This document shows positions 7,638-14,591 of a DNA stretch of 19,811 nt, in pieces; positions within the stretch are counted from its first letter, which is position 1, and each line of letters begins with the position of its first letter. Under the pieces are notes generated by a model. That model searched no databases and was not told the origin of the DNA. It saw only the letters and a program-made list of their open reading frames with translations. The DNA comes from Hyphomicrobium sp. (lineage in GTDB: Bacteria; Pseudomonadota; Alphaproteobacteria; Rhizobiales; Hyphomicrobiaceae): NCBI GenBank assembly GCA_025927515.1, contig JAICLG010000011.1, forward strand, positions 1 to 19,811, in the 5' to 3' direction. The translations under genes were made by a program, and so were the position numbers.

Positions 7638-7805
7638 GGGGCATCCCTACAGCGGGCTCGGTGCGCTCTCAAGTCCGGCGAGGCGCGGCCCTGCCGCTTT
7701 GTGAAAACCGTGCTATTTGGGCGCAAGACGGCGAACAAGGGGCGGGTATGATCGTAGGCCGTTTGTTCGTCAACTTATCCAATTGCCGCCAAGGAAGGGG
7801 TGCAA

Positions 7806-8513
7806 ATGGCAGCGCTGGTGCCGGACTTGCCGAAGGTCGAACAGCATATCGTCGAGATGACCAACCAGGTTCGCCGCGAAAAGAACTTATCCACCCTCAA
7901 AGTCAACGCCATGCTCGCAAAAGCGGCGCGCGCTTATGCGCAGCGGCTAGCACGAACGGGTCAATTTTCCCACACCGCCGATGGACGCAATCCCGGCCAG
8001 CGCGCCAAAAGCGCGGGCTACGAATTCTGCGCTATCGCCGAAAATCTCGCGATGGACCGCGCCAATGCCGGTTTCGATACGGGGCAGCTTGCGTTGCAGG
8101 CCATCGCGGGCTGGATGAATTCTCCGCCGCATCGCGCCAACATCCTCATGGCCTCAGCGACGGAGATTGGCGTCGGTGTGGCCCGGGCGCCCGGCGCGAC
8201 TCCCAAATTTATCTCGGTCGAAATGTTCGGCCGCCCCGCAAGCCACACGATAAAATTCGAAGTCGTCAATCTTTCCGGCGCAACCGTCACTTACGCCTTC
8301 GAAGGCAAAACCCACGAGCTGAAACCGCGCCTTTCCCTTGTCCAAAGCACGTGCATGCCGGGAGAAATCTCATTCTCAAAACCCGCCGGATTCTTTTCGA
8401 CCGCGACAGAAATCGCGCGAATGCCCGCCCAGAACGGAAAACGATACACCTTAAAAACCGGCACGAACGGCTCAGTCACCGTCGATATAGGAAGCCGGAC
8501 GAATCCGAAGTGA
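7806..8513 (+). CDS. CAP/SCP-domain (YkwD-like) protein without clear signal peptide
   Basis: This is a cysteine-rich secretory protein/antigen 5/PR-1 (CAP) domain protein. Bacterial members are usually secreted or envelope-bound and their molecular role is mostly unknown. The domain spans residues 10-145: EMTNQVRREKNL, the FSHTADGRNP strand with His56, AENLAM with Glu79, and the signature AGWMNSPPHRANIL with His109. These line up as the conserved His/Glu/His cavity. The C-terminal 90 residues (VNLSGATVTYAFEGKTHELKP onward) form a probable beta-rich domain that I do not recognise. The ATG at 7806 is favoured over the GTG at 7800 because AGGAAGGGG ends about 5 nt before it; an in-frame stop lies upstream, so no hidden signal peptide can be added. 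The length is 235 residues. It is divergent from parC with 168 nt between the starts. Confidence 0.88.
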   Translation: MAALVPDLPKVEQHIVEMTNQVRREKNLSTLKVNAMLAKAARAYAQRLARTGQFSHTADGRNPGQRAKSAGYEFCAIAENLAMDRANAGFDTGQLALQAIAGWMNSPPHRANILMASATEIGVGVARAPGATPKFISVEMFGRPASHTIKFEVVNLSGATVTYAFEGKTHELKPRLSLVQSTCMPGEISFSKPAGFFSTATEIARMPAQNGKRYTLKTGTNGSVTVDIGSRTNPK

Positions 8514-8595
8514 AGCCTCGGGAATTTTGCTGAAGGAACATTCGCGCCGCGAACAGCGTTGACCGGCCATCCGCAACATCGAACGAGGTCCCGCA

Positions 8596-8850
8596 GTGGA
8601 ATCGAGCCGTCTCGGCGTCATAGCTCTCGCTATTCTCCTGTTCGCCGCCATCGTAGGCGGCGTTTTTGCTTATCAGCGATCCCAGAACGAGGTCGTGGTC
8701 AACAGTCCCATACGTGTCGAAACGAACAAAACGACAGGCGAGACAACGGTCGACGTACCATTCGCGCACGTTGGGAAAGATCAAAACGGAACGCGTGTCC
8801 GGGCACCCGGGGTCGATGTGAACGTTCCGGAGAAACCCGCCGACAAATAG
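8596..8850 (+). CDS. Small membrane-anchored hypothetical protein (84 aa)
   Basis: No family is recognised. The N-terminus MESSRLGVIALAILLFAAIVG is an uncleaved anchor or a signal peptide (helix about residues 6-26). A polar, beta-rich extracytoplasmic tail follows (VVVNSPIRVETNKTTGETTVDVPFAHVG) and ends with VDVNVPEKPADK. The start is GTG, chosen because GAGGT lies 6 nt upstream; no ATG alternative exists. It follows the CAP-domain gene by 82 nt on the same strand and both are predicted or suspected envelope proteins, so they may form one transcript. A hairpin at 8866-8887 lies just past the stop. Confidence 0.68.
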   Translation: MESSRLGVIALAILLFAAIVGGVFAYQRSQNEVVVNSPIRVETNKTTGETTVDVPFAHVGKDQNGTRVRAPGVDVNVPEKPADK

Positions 8851-8865
8851 AATTCCAGACCCGTC

Positions 8866-8887
8866 GCCGCCGCACAGGGACGGCGGC
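8866..8887 (+). terminator. Candidate Rho-independent terminator
   Basis: GCCGCCG and CGGCGGC are perfectly complementary around an 8-nt loop and begin 15 nt after the stop of the small membrane protein gene. The T content after the stem (TTATTCC) is poor, so termination is plausible but not strong. Confidence 0.45.
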
Positions 8888-9060
8888 TTATTCCCAGGTG
8901 ATCGTGCGAGCGGCCGTCGCGCCAGCGCCTCTCGGCAGATGCGGGCACTATTGGCCCGCGAATTGACGCGGCGGAGCTAAAGTAGCAACCAAGCACACGG
9001 GAAGCGGCTGCAGTGCGCGTCGGCTTTTGCATCGTTATCTTGAACGATCAGACAACGGGC

Positions 9061-9429
9061 TCAGGGCCGGCTCGGGATTTGCCTGGCCCCGCTGATCTCC
9101 GATGCGGCGACGAGGAAAATCACGATTCCCACGATCCAGGCGTTCCAGCTGATTGTAGCATTGCTGCTGAATCCCAAGACCCATGGGGATACGAACAGCC
9201 ATGCCCCGAGCAATAGATTGATCCACTCTTCCCAGACTTGCACTTGGGTCAATGCCGCTATCGAGAGAACGGCGACGACTACGCCGACGATCCATGCATC
9301 CCAGCTGGGCCTCTGCTGCTCAGCGAAGTTGAGAACCCAAGGTGAGATGAAGAGCCAGACGGCGAGGATGAGATTCACCCAATCCTGCCAATTGTTTGCG
9401 CTTCCGCGCTTGTCGATCACATGTGCCAT
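9061..9429 (-). CDS. SPW-repeat membrane protein (122 aa)
   Basis: A small integral membrane protein of the SPW-repeat family, of unknown function. Two copies of the repeat are plain: WQDWVNLILAVWLFISPWVL followed by SWDAWIVG, then WEEWINLLLGAWLFVSPWVL followed by SWNAWIVG. Each copy gives two membrane helices, hence four in total with short polar ends. The start at 9429 is chosen because AGGAGG sits ideally upstream, although the frame is open 24 codons further; the extension is not hydrophobic and lacks a ribosome binding site. A 6-bp dyad (9459-9478) lies about 30 nt upstream of the start and may be an operator. It is divergent from the cation diffusion facilitator, with 170 nt between them. 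The duplication inside the protein makes it a nice example of an internally repeated four-helix unit. Confidence 0.9.
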   Translation of the reverse strand: MAHVIDKRGSANNWQDWVNLILAVWLFISPWVLNFAEQQRPSWDAWIVGVVVAVLSIAALTQVQVWEEWINLLLGAWLFVSPWVLGFSSNATISWNAWIVGIVIFLVAASEISGARQIPSRP

Positions 9430-9458
9430 ACATGCCTCCTGCGGTTCTTTCCCCGCCG

Positions 9459-9478
9459 TCGACACCCGCAAATGTCGA
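9459..9478. promoter_or_regulatory. Dyad in the SPW/CDF divergent spacer
   Basis: TCGACA and TGTCGA are perfectly complementary over 6 bp around 8 nt. It lies in the spacer between the two divergent genes, nearer the SPW-repeat gene. An operator or leader hairpin are both possible; no regulator is identified. Confidence 0.3.
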
Positions 9479-9599
9479 TTTTGGAACGGAATATTCGGCA
9501 CGTTGTTCCCGTCTTGGAGGTTACAGTTTCGCCATCAATGAAACAGTCCAGTTTGGCGGATGTCTTGGCGATGAGCTTCGGGTCCCGCGCGAACAGGTC

Positions 9600-10559
9600 A
9601 TGAGCGAAACAGCCCTTTCCAAAAAAGTCGTCTACGCCGCCCTTCTCGGAAACCTGCTGGTAGCCGTCACGAAGTTCGTTGCCTCGGCCTTCACGGGCAG
9701 TTCGTCGATGCTGAGCGAAGCCGTGCATTCCGTCGTCGACACGGCAAACGAAGCCTTACTGCTTTACGGCTACTTCCGGTCGGCTCGCAAACCCGATGAA
9801 ACGCATCCTCTGGGTTACGGACGTGAGCTCTACTTCTGGAGCTTCATTGTCGCGCTATTGCTCTTTGCAGTTGGCGCCGGCGTCTCGGTCTACGAAGGCG
9901 TCCTCCACATTCTGGCGCCGAAGCCCATTGCATATGTCAACGTCAACTATGCTGTCCTGGCTCTGTCTGCAATTTTCGAGGGCGCCTCCTGGTGGGTCGC
10001 CCTGAAGCGCTTCGGCAAAGTGAAAGGCCGCCGGGGATATTGGGAAGCCGTACGCGACAGCAAAGACCCGCCGTCGTTCATGGTGCTGTTCGAAGACACG
10101 GCTGCACTGATCGGCATCGCGATCGCGGCTCTAGGCAATTTTGCCGCCGAAACATGGCAAATCCCCGCGTTCGATGGAGCGGCCTCGATCCTGATCGGCA
10201 CTGTCCTCGGATTTGCCGCTGCCGTCCTGGCAAGAGAAAACAAGGCGCTTCTGATTGGAGAACGCGCGAGTGCCGAACTAACGGCTTCAATTCTGACACT
10301 CGCTACCGACGACGGCAGTATCGACGGCGCGAATAATGCCTTCGCCGTGCACCTCGCGCCGGAGGAGGTCATCGTTGCCCTCAGCTTGGAATTCGCTGAT
10401 GAGCTCAAAACGACAGAAATTGAAGCAGCCGTGATCCGACTTGAAGAAAGAATCCGCGCCAAGCATCCTCAGGTCATATCGGTATTCGTCAAACCGCAAA
10501 CTCGCAAGACATTCGAGAAAATGCGGGCCGAACGGTTTGGAAATCGGCAGGGCGGTTAA
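9600..10559 (+). CDS. Cation diffusion facilitator transporter, ZnT9 (SLC30A9)-like subgroup
   Basis: An inner-membrane secondary transporter that exports divalent metal (Zn2+ most likely, in exchange for protons). Of 319 residues, TM2 holds SMLSEAVHSVVDTANEALLL with the metal ligands His43 and Asp47. TM5 has FEDTAALIGI with Asp166, but the His expected four residues before is Val162. The pattern HPLGYGRELYFWSFI after TM2, the VRDSKDPP loop and the ED-T-A-A motif resemble the ZnT9 branch rather than the FieF/CzcD branch. The C-terminal cytoplasmic domain (residues about 215-310) has KHPQVISVFVKPQT, typical of the dimerisation domain. The ATG at 9600 is favoured over upstream starts because TM1 then begins at residue 10; its ribosome binding site is weak. 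It is divergent from the SPW gene and convergent with the transpeptidase gene. Confidence 0.92.
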   Translation: MSETALSKKVVYAALLGNLLVAVTKFVASAFTGSSSMLSEAVHSVVDTANEALLLYGYFRSARKPDETHPLGYGRELYFWSFIVALLLFAVGAGVSVYEGVLHILAPKPIAYVNVNYAVLALSAIFEGASWWVALKRFGKVKGRRGYWEAVRDSKDPPSFMVLFEDTAALIGIAIAALGNFAAETWQIPAFDGAASILIGTVLGFAAAVLARENKALLIGERASAELTASILTLATDDGSIDGANNAFAVHLAPEEVIVALSLEFADELKTTEIEAAVIRLEERIRAKHPQVISVFVKPQTRKTFEKMRAERFGNRQGG

Positions 10560-10617
10560 GATGTGCTCTCACTAGTCCAGCCGGTGCGTAGCCGGCGGGC
10601 TTCGAAACACTCAGCGA

Positions 10618-11604
10618 TCAGCGCCACGGATCATAAGGTTCATTTCGATAACGATCATCGTCGTCGTCGCCGCGATCGTCGAAGCGGCGGTCGTTAGGCG
10701 TTCGTACGTTGGGCTTAGCCTTCGGCGCTTTCGCAGGCGGCGCAGCCGACGCGATCTTGCCGTCCAGCGAGCGAACGATCGTGACTTCGGTTCCAACATG
10801 CACGAGCGACGCCAGATGCAGCACGTTTTCGTTCAGCATGCGGAAGCATCCCGATGACTCGGCCTTGCCAATCGACTTCGGCTCGTTCGTACCGTGGATG
10901 CGATAAAGCGTATTGCCGAGGTAGATCGCTTTCGCCCCGAGCGGATTGCGAATACCGCCGAGCACGCGCTTCGGCAGGCTCGGATTGCGCTTGCGCATAT
11001 CGGCGGGCGGATACCAGTCCGGCCAATCGGCAATGCGCGAAATCTTTTCCTTGCCCGTCCAGGCAAAGCCCTGCCGTCCAACCGCGATTGGATACGCATA
11101 AGCCGACGTCGCGCTCAGGATGTAATAAAGCTTGCGCTTGCTCGTATCGATGACGATGGAACCCTTCGGATAGGGACCGCTGAAAGCAACGACTGGCGGC
11201 GCAACAGGACGAATGTAAGGGCGGTTGCCGCTCGAAGTCCCCGGAACCTTGCTGAGTTGTTGTTCTTCCGCAGGAGCCGGTGCGGCATCCCAGGCGCCGT
11301 AATCGTCGCGATCGCCAAATTGCCGATCGTTGAAATATCGGCGGCGATAGTCGCTGCGGTCACCGTAAGCCGCTCCATCGCCGTAGCGCGGATCATAGCG
11401 GCGACCGTCATTATCGACGCGACGAGTGACGAGTGGGCCGGCTTGAGCGTCATCGAGATCTTGATCGCGATAACGGTCGTCGGATGAGTAGTATTGCGAT
11501 GGTGCTTCACGCACACCGCCCCACGGATCCCATTGTTGCGCTAAGGCCAGCGTCGACCACGTCGACGCACAGAATACTGCGATCGCAGCGAATACAGCCT
11601 TCAT
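10618..11604 (-). CDS. L,D-transpeptidase (YkuD domain), exported, with Asp/Arg-rich flanks
   Basis: Forms 3-3 crosslinks in peptidoglycan or attaches proteins to it, in the periplasm. The signal peptide MKAVFAAIAVFCASTWSTLA ends near LALA-QQ (residue 22). A low-complexity Arg/Asp/Tyr-rich segment follows (about 40-105), then a Pro-rich linker, then the YkuD catalytic domain (about 145-285) with YPIAVG, a HGTNEP motif (His237) and SSGCFRM with the nucleophile Cys253. The C-terminus again turns Ala/Pro/Lys-rich and then Asp/Arg-rich. The domain has the WYPP and NPLGAKAIYLG segments usual in alphaproteobacterial members. A GGGGAT ribosome binding site precedes the ATG. It is convergent with the CDF gene (58 nt apart) and lies 204 nt downstream of csoR on the same strand, with its own promoter presumably in that gap. 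Confidence 0.93.
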   Translation of the reverse strand: MKAVFAAIAVFCASTWSTLALAQQWDPWGGVREAPSQYYSSDDRYRDQDLDDAQAGPLVTRRVDNDGRRYDPRYGDGAAYGDRSDYRRRYFNDRQFGDRDDYGAWDAAPAPAEEQQLSKVPGTSSGNRPYIRPVAPPVVAFSGPYPKGSIVIDTSKRKLYYILSATSAYAYPIAVGRQGFAWTGKEKISRIADWPDWYPPADMRKRNPSLPKRVLGGIRNPLGAKAIYLGNTLYRIHGTNEPKSIGKAESSGCFRMLNENVLHLASLVHVGTEVTIVRSLDGKIASAAPPAKAPKAKPNVRTPNDRRFDDRGDDDDDRYRNEPYDPWR

Positions 11605-11808
11605 TGAATCCCCGCGGATAAAGAAACGTCAACTCACCCAAACAAACGGTGAGAGCCTTTCGTTCCGTCGGTCATCTGGGGCCGTATGGCGTCTTTCGCG
11701 TGGCAATTCGATGGCATTGGCAGACCTGCGACATTGCGAATGCCCATGCCGCAATTGCCGTCATTTCAGCGAAGCGCGGGATCGGTTCGAACAAATTAAG
11801 ATCTTTCG

Positions 11809-12084
11809 TTAGCGCGAGGCGCGCGTCAGCACGTCCATAAGCTCGGCGACCTTACGGCGCTGGTCTGCGGTGTTGCCACTGGCGATCGCATGCTCGACGC
11901 AGTGCGCAACGTGATCGCGCAAAACTTCCTCTTCAACACGGCGCAGAGCAGCGCGTACGGCCGAGATTTGCGTCACGACATCGATGCAATAGCGATCCTC
12001 ATCGACCATCTTCGCGAGACCACGCACCTGGCCTTCGATCCGGTTCAGGCGTTTCATGCAGGAAGCTTTCATCTGTTTTTGCAT
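11809..12084 (-). CDS. csoR: CsoR-family copper-sensing transcriptional repressor
   Basis: An all-helical repressor that leaves DNA when it binds Cu(I). The 91 residues contain MKRLNRIEGQVRGLAKMVDE (10-29), and the Cu(I) ligand set Cys33 (RYC), His58 and Cys62 (HVAHC, H-x3-C), matching the C-H-C of Mycobacterium CsoR; this favours copper over the RcnR nickel type. The start at 12084 is preferred to a GTG 42 nt earlier, which would lie inside the operator-promoter region. No Shine-Dalgarno is visible before this ATG, but a promoter (12092-12120) places the transcription start at or next to it, so translation may be leaderless. It is divergent from copA, whose export function matches, and two operator-like dyads in the spacer suggest it represses both. 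Confidence 0.94.
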   Translation of the reverse strand: MQKQMKASCMKRLNRIEGQVRGLAKMVDEDRYCIDVVTQISAVRAALRRVEEEVLRDHVAHCVEHAIASGNTADQRRKVAELMDVLTRASR

Positions 12085-12091
12085 GTCTTGA

Positions 12092-12120
12092 CCTATACCC
12101 CATACGGGTATACATGTCAA
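12092..12120 (-). promoter_or_regulatory. csoR promoter
   Basis: On the minus strand a perfect -35 TTGACA (12115-12120) is followed by a 17-nt spacer and TATAGG (12092-12097) as -10. The expected start of transcription is 6-7 nt further, within 1-2 nt of the csoR ATG at 12084. The operator dyad at 12094-12112 fills the spacer and overlaps the -10, so bound repressor would exclude RNA polymerase. An overlapping plus-strand TTGACC (12088-12093) with TACATG 17 nt later is a weaker candidate for copA. Confidence 0.65.
12094..12112. promoter_or_regulatory. CsoR operator 1
   Basis: TATACCC-CATAC-GGGTATA is a perfect 7-bp inverted repeat with a 5-nt spacer. The TACCC/GGGTA arms match the known GC-flanked dyads of CsoR proteins. 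It lies across the csoR -10/spacer region and within a possible copA promoter. Confidence 0.8.
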
Positions 12121-12128
12121 ATTCACTC

Positions 12129-12145
12129 ATACCCCGTGAGGGTAT
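12129..12145. promoter_or_regulatory. CsoR operator 2
   Basis: ATACCC-CGTGA-GGGTAT is a perfect 6-bp inverted repeat with the same 5-nt spacer as operator 1. Centres are 34 bp apart, about three helical turns, which could let two repressor tetramers sit on one DNA face. It is placed 17 nt before the copA ATG and would control copA most directly. Confidence 0.78.
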
Positions 12146-12162
12146 AGCAACCGAGGTTGACG

Positions 12163-14538
12163 ATGGCTGATCAAATGGGCCCCCAAGGTCACGCTGAGCA
12201 CGCGCACAAAGGCTGCTGTGGCCATCAGCACGAGGCTCTCGCGCATATCGCAAAAGATCCGGTCTGCGGTATGGATGTCGATCCACACACTGCAAAACAT
12301 CGCGCCAATCACGCGGGGCGTACGTATTACTTTTGCTGTGGCGGGTGCCGCACAAAGTTCGAAGCAGATCCAGAAAAATATCTAAGCAAAGTTGAGGCCG
12401 CGGCGTCCCCCGTTCCCGAAGGCACGATCTATACCTGCCCGATGCACCCGGAAGTTCGCCAAGAGGGGCCCGGCTCCTGCCCGATTTGCGGCATGGCGCT
12501 CGAACCCGAACTTGTCACGGCCGAGACGCAACCCAACCCGGAACTTGCAGACATGTCGCGCCGCCTTTGGATCGGCGCGGCGTTGGCGATCCCCGTCTTC
12601 GTTCTTGAGATGGGGGGCCACGTATTTGGCCTGCATCACCTCGTCGGCGCGACGACGTCGAACTGGCTGCAGCTTTTTCTCGCGACCCCCGTCGTCCTTT
12701 GGGCAGGCTGGCCGTTCTTCGAACGCGGTTGGAAATCGATCGTCACGCGAAATCTAAACATGTTCACGCTGATCGCCCTCGGGACCGGCATCGCCTGGGC
12801 GTATAGCATCATCGCCACGCTTTTTCCGGATGTCTTTCCCGCGGGATTGCGCGGCAGCGACGGGACCGTTCCTGTCTATTTCGAAGCCGCCGCCGTTATC
12901 ACGGTCCTGGTCCTCGTCGGACAGGTCCTGGAACTCAGAGCCCGCGATCAGACCGGCAGCGCTATTCGCGCCCTCCTCAATCTCGCACCGAAGACCGCGA
13001 GGCGGATTCATGAAGATGGCACCGAGGAAGAAGTTCAGATCGATGCCGTTTCCGTTGGCGATCGGCTGCGCGTGCGGCCCGGCGAGCGCATTCCTGTTGA
13101 CGGCGAGGTCGTCGATGGCAAAAGCAACGTCGATGAATCGATGGTCACGGGCGAAGCGCTCCCCGTCAGCAAAGACAACGGCGCGAAGCTGATCGGGGGC
13201 ACGATCAACGGCAGCGGCGCACTCATCATGCGCGCCGGAAGCGTCGGGCGCGATACGATGCTGGCGCGCATCGTGCAGATGGTTGCAGAGGCTCAACGCA
13301 GCCGCGCGCCGATCCAGCGCCTGGCCGATCGCGTCGCAGGTTGGTTCGTGCCCATCGTGGTCACCGTCGCGGTGCTGGCGTTCCTTGCTTGGGCGACGTT
13401 CGGGCCGGAACCGCGCTTCTCATACGCATTGATTGCCGCGGTATCGGTTTTGATTATCGCCTGCCCCTGCGCGCTCGGACTTGCGACGCCGATGTCGATC
13501 ATGGTCGGCGTCGGGCGTGGTGCGCAATCAGGCGTGCTGATCAAGAGCGCCGAAGCGCTCGAGCATATGGAAAAAATCGACACGCTTGTCGTCGATAAGA
13601 CCGGAACGCTGACTGAAGGCAAACCGAGGGTAACGGGAATCCACACCGCCGATGCTTCAATCGGGGATGCCGATTTGCTTAAACTCGCCGCGAGCCTGGA
13701 GCAAGCGAGCGAGCATCCCCTTGGCGCGGCCATCGTCGCCGCAGCCAACGAACGCAAGATACCTCTTGCTGCCGTGAGCGATTTTGCGGCGCCATCCGGC
13801 AAAGGCGTCTCGGGAATGATCGATGCACGCAGCATCGTCATCGGCAACCGGCGCATCATGGATGAAACCGGAATCGACACATCGCGCCTTGACGACGAAG
13901 CCGAGCGTCTGCGAGGCGATGGCGCAACGGTCATCTACGTCGCTATCGATGATCGCGCCGCCGGTATCATCGCGGTTGCCGATCCGATCAAGAAAACCAC
14001 GCGGTCGGCACTTCAAAAACTCACGCGGCGGAACGTCCACGTCATCATGCTGACCGGCGACAACGCGACGACGGCGAAAGCCGTTGCCGCCAAACTCGGT
14101 ATCGCCGACGTCAAAGCCGATGTGTTGCCGGAAGATAAGGCAAAGATCGTGGAACAATTGCGCAGCGAGGGACATGCCGTCGCGATGGCCGGCGACGGCG
14201 TGAACGATGCACCGGCGCTCGCTGCCGCGGATGTCGGAATCGCGATGGGGACCGGCACCGATGTCGCCATCGAAAGCGCCGGCATAACGTTGCTGAAGGG
14301 CGATCTCGAAGGCATCGCGCATGCACGCCGCCTGTCCGAAGCGACGATGTCTAACATCCGGCAAAATCTGTTCTTCGCGTTCATCTATAACGCAGCCGGA
14401 GTTCCGATTGCTGCTGGAGTCCTATATCCGGCATTCGGCTTGTTGCTGTCTCCGATCATAGCCGCGGCCGCGATGTCGCTGTCGTCCGTCAGCGTCATCG
14501 GAAATGCATTACGATTGCGAAACGCCGCTATAGATTAG
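12163..14538 (+). CDS. copA: Cu(I)-exporting P1B-type ATPase with YHS and heavy-metal-binding domains
   Basis: Pumps copper out across the inner membrane using ATP. Of 791 residues, the N-terminus has a His/Cys-rich start (HAEHAHKGCCGHQHE), a YHS domain (KDPVCGMDV with Cys35, then YYFCCGGCRTKF, to about 76) and a heavy-metal-binding domain (YTCPMHPEV to CPICGMALEP, about 89-117). The transport core follows: TGE 329-331, the CPC metal site 434-436 (IIACPCALGLATP), the phosphorylated Asp478 in DKTGTLTEGKP, SEHPLG, and GDGVNDAPAL (677-686). No HMA domain with GMxCxxC is present. The ATG at 12163 has GAGG 6 nt upstream; a TTG two codons earlier is unlikely. It is divergent from csoR, with both operators in between. 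Cu(I) substrate follows from CPC plus CsoR; convergent with an MgtC-family gene. Confidence 0.95.
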   Translation: MADQMGPQGHAEHAHKGCCGHQHEALAHIAKDPVCGMDVDPHTAKHRANHAGRTYYFCCGGCRTKFEADPEKYLSKVEAAASPVPEGTIYTCPMHPEVRQEGPGSCPICGMALEPELVTAETQPNPELADMSRRLWIGAALAIPVFVLEMGGHVFGLHHLVGATTSNWLQLFLATPVVLWAGWPFFERGWKSIVTRNLNMFTLIALGTGIAWAYSIIATLFPDVFPAGLRGSDGTVPVYFEAAAVITVLVLVGQVLELRARDQTGSAIRALLNLAPKTARRIHEDGTEEEVQIDAVSVGDRLRVRPGERIPVDGEVVDGKSNVDESMVTGEALPVSKDNGAKLIGGTINGSGALIMRAGSVGRDTMLARIVQMVAEAQRSRAPIQRLADRVAGWFVPIVVTVAVLAFLAWATFGPEPRFSYALIAAVSVLIIACPCALGLATPMSIMVGVGRGAQSGVLIKSAEALEHMEKIDTLVVDKTGTLTEGKPRVTGIHTADASIGDADLLKLAASLEQASEHPLGAAIVAAANERKIPLAAVSDFAAPSGKGVSGMIDARSIVIGNRRIMDETGIDTSRLDDEAERLRGDGATVIYVAIDDRAAGIIAVADPIKKTTRSALQKLTRRNVHVIMLTGDNATTAKAVAAKLGIADVKADVLPEDKAKIVEQLRSEGHAVAMAGDGVNDAPALAAADVGIAMGTGTDVAIESAGITLLKGDLEGIAHARRLSEATMSNIRQNLFFAFIYNAAGVPIAAGVLYPAFGLLLSPIIAAAAMSLSSVSVIGNALRLRNAAID

Positions 14539-14591
14539 GGTATTACAATCGCATCAATCGGAGCCCAGGCGACGTACAATGCAACGCGTTA

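Noticed and set aside
7541..8533. 330-codon frame overlapping the parC start and the CAP gene
   Set aside because: Arg-rich out-of-frame shadow; the overlapping CAP frame carries conserved motifs and a strong ribosome binding site.
10560..10617. Candidate bidirectional terminator between CDF and transpeptidase genes
   Set aside because: Only a 5-bp GCCGG/CCGGC stem with no T-run could be found.
12088..12116. Plus-strand TTGACC-17-TACATG as the copA promoter
   Set aside because: The -10 is poor (TACATG) and the pair overlaps operator 1 symmetrically, so it may be a by-product of the dyad; the true copA promoter is not resolved.
12754..14384. Long minus-strand frames opposite copA
   Set aside because: Shadows of the copA reading frame with low-complexity Ser/Arg/Asp composition; no motif.
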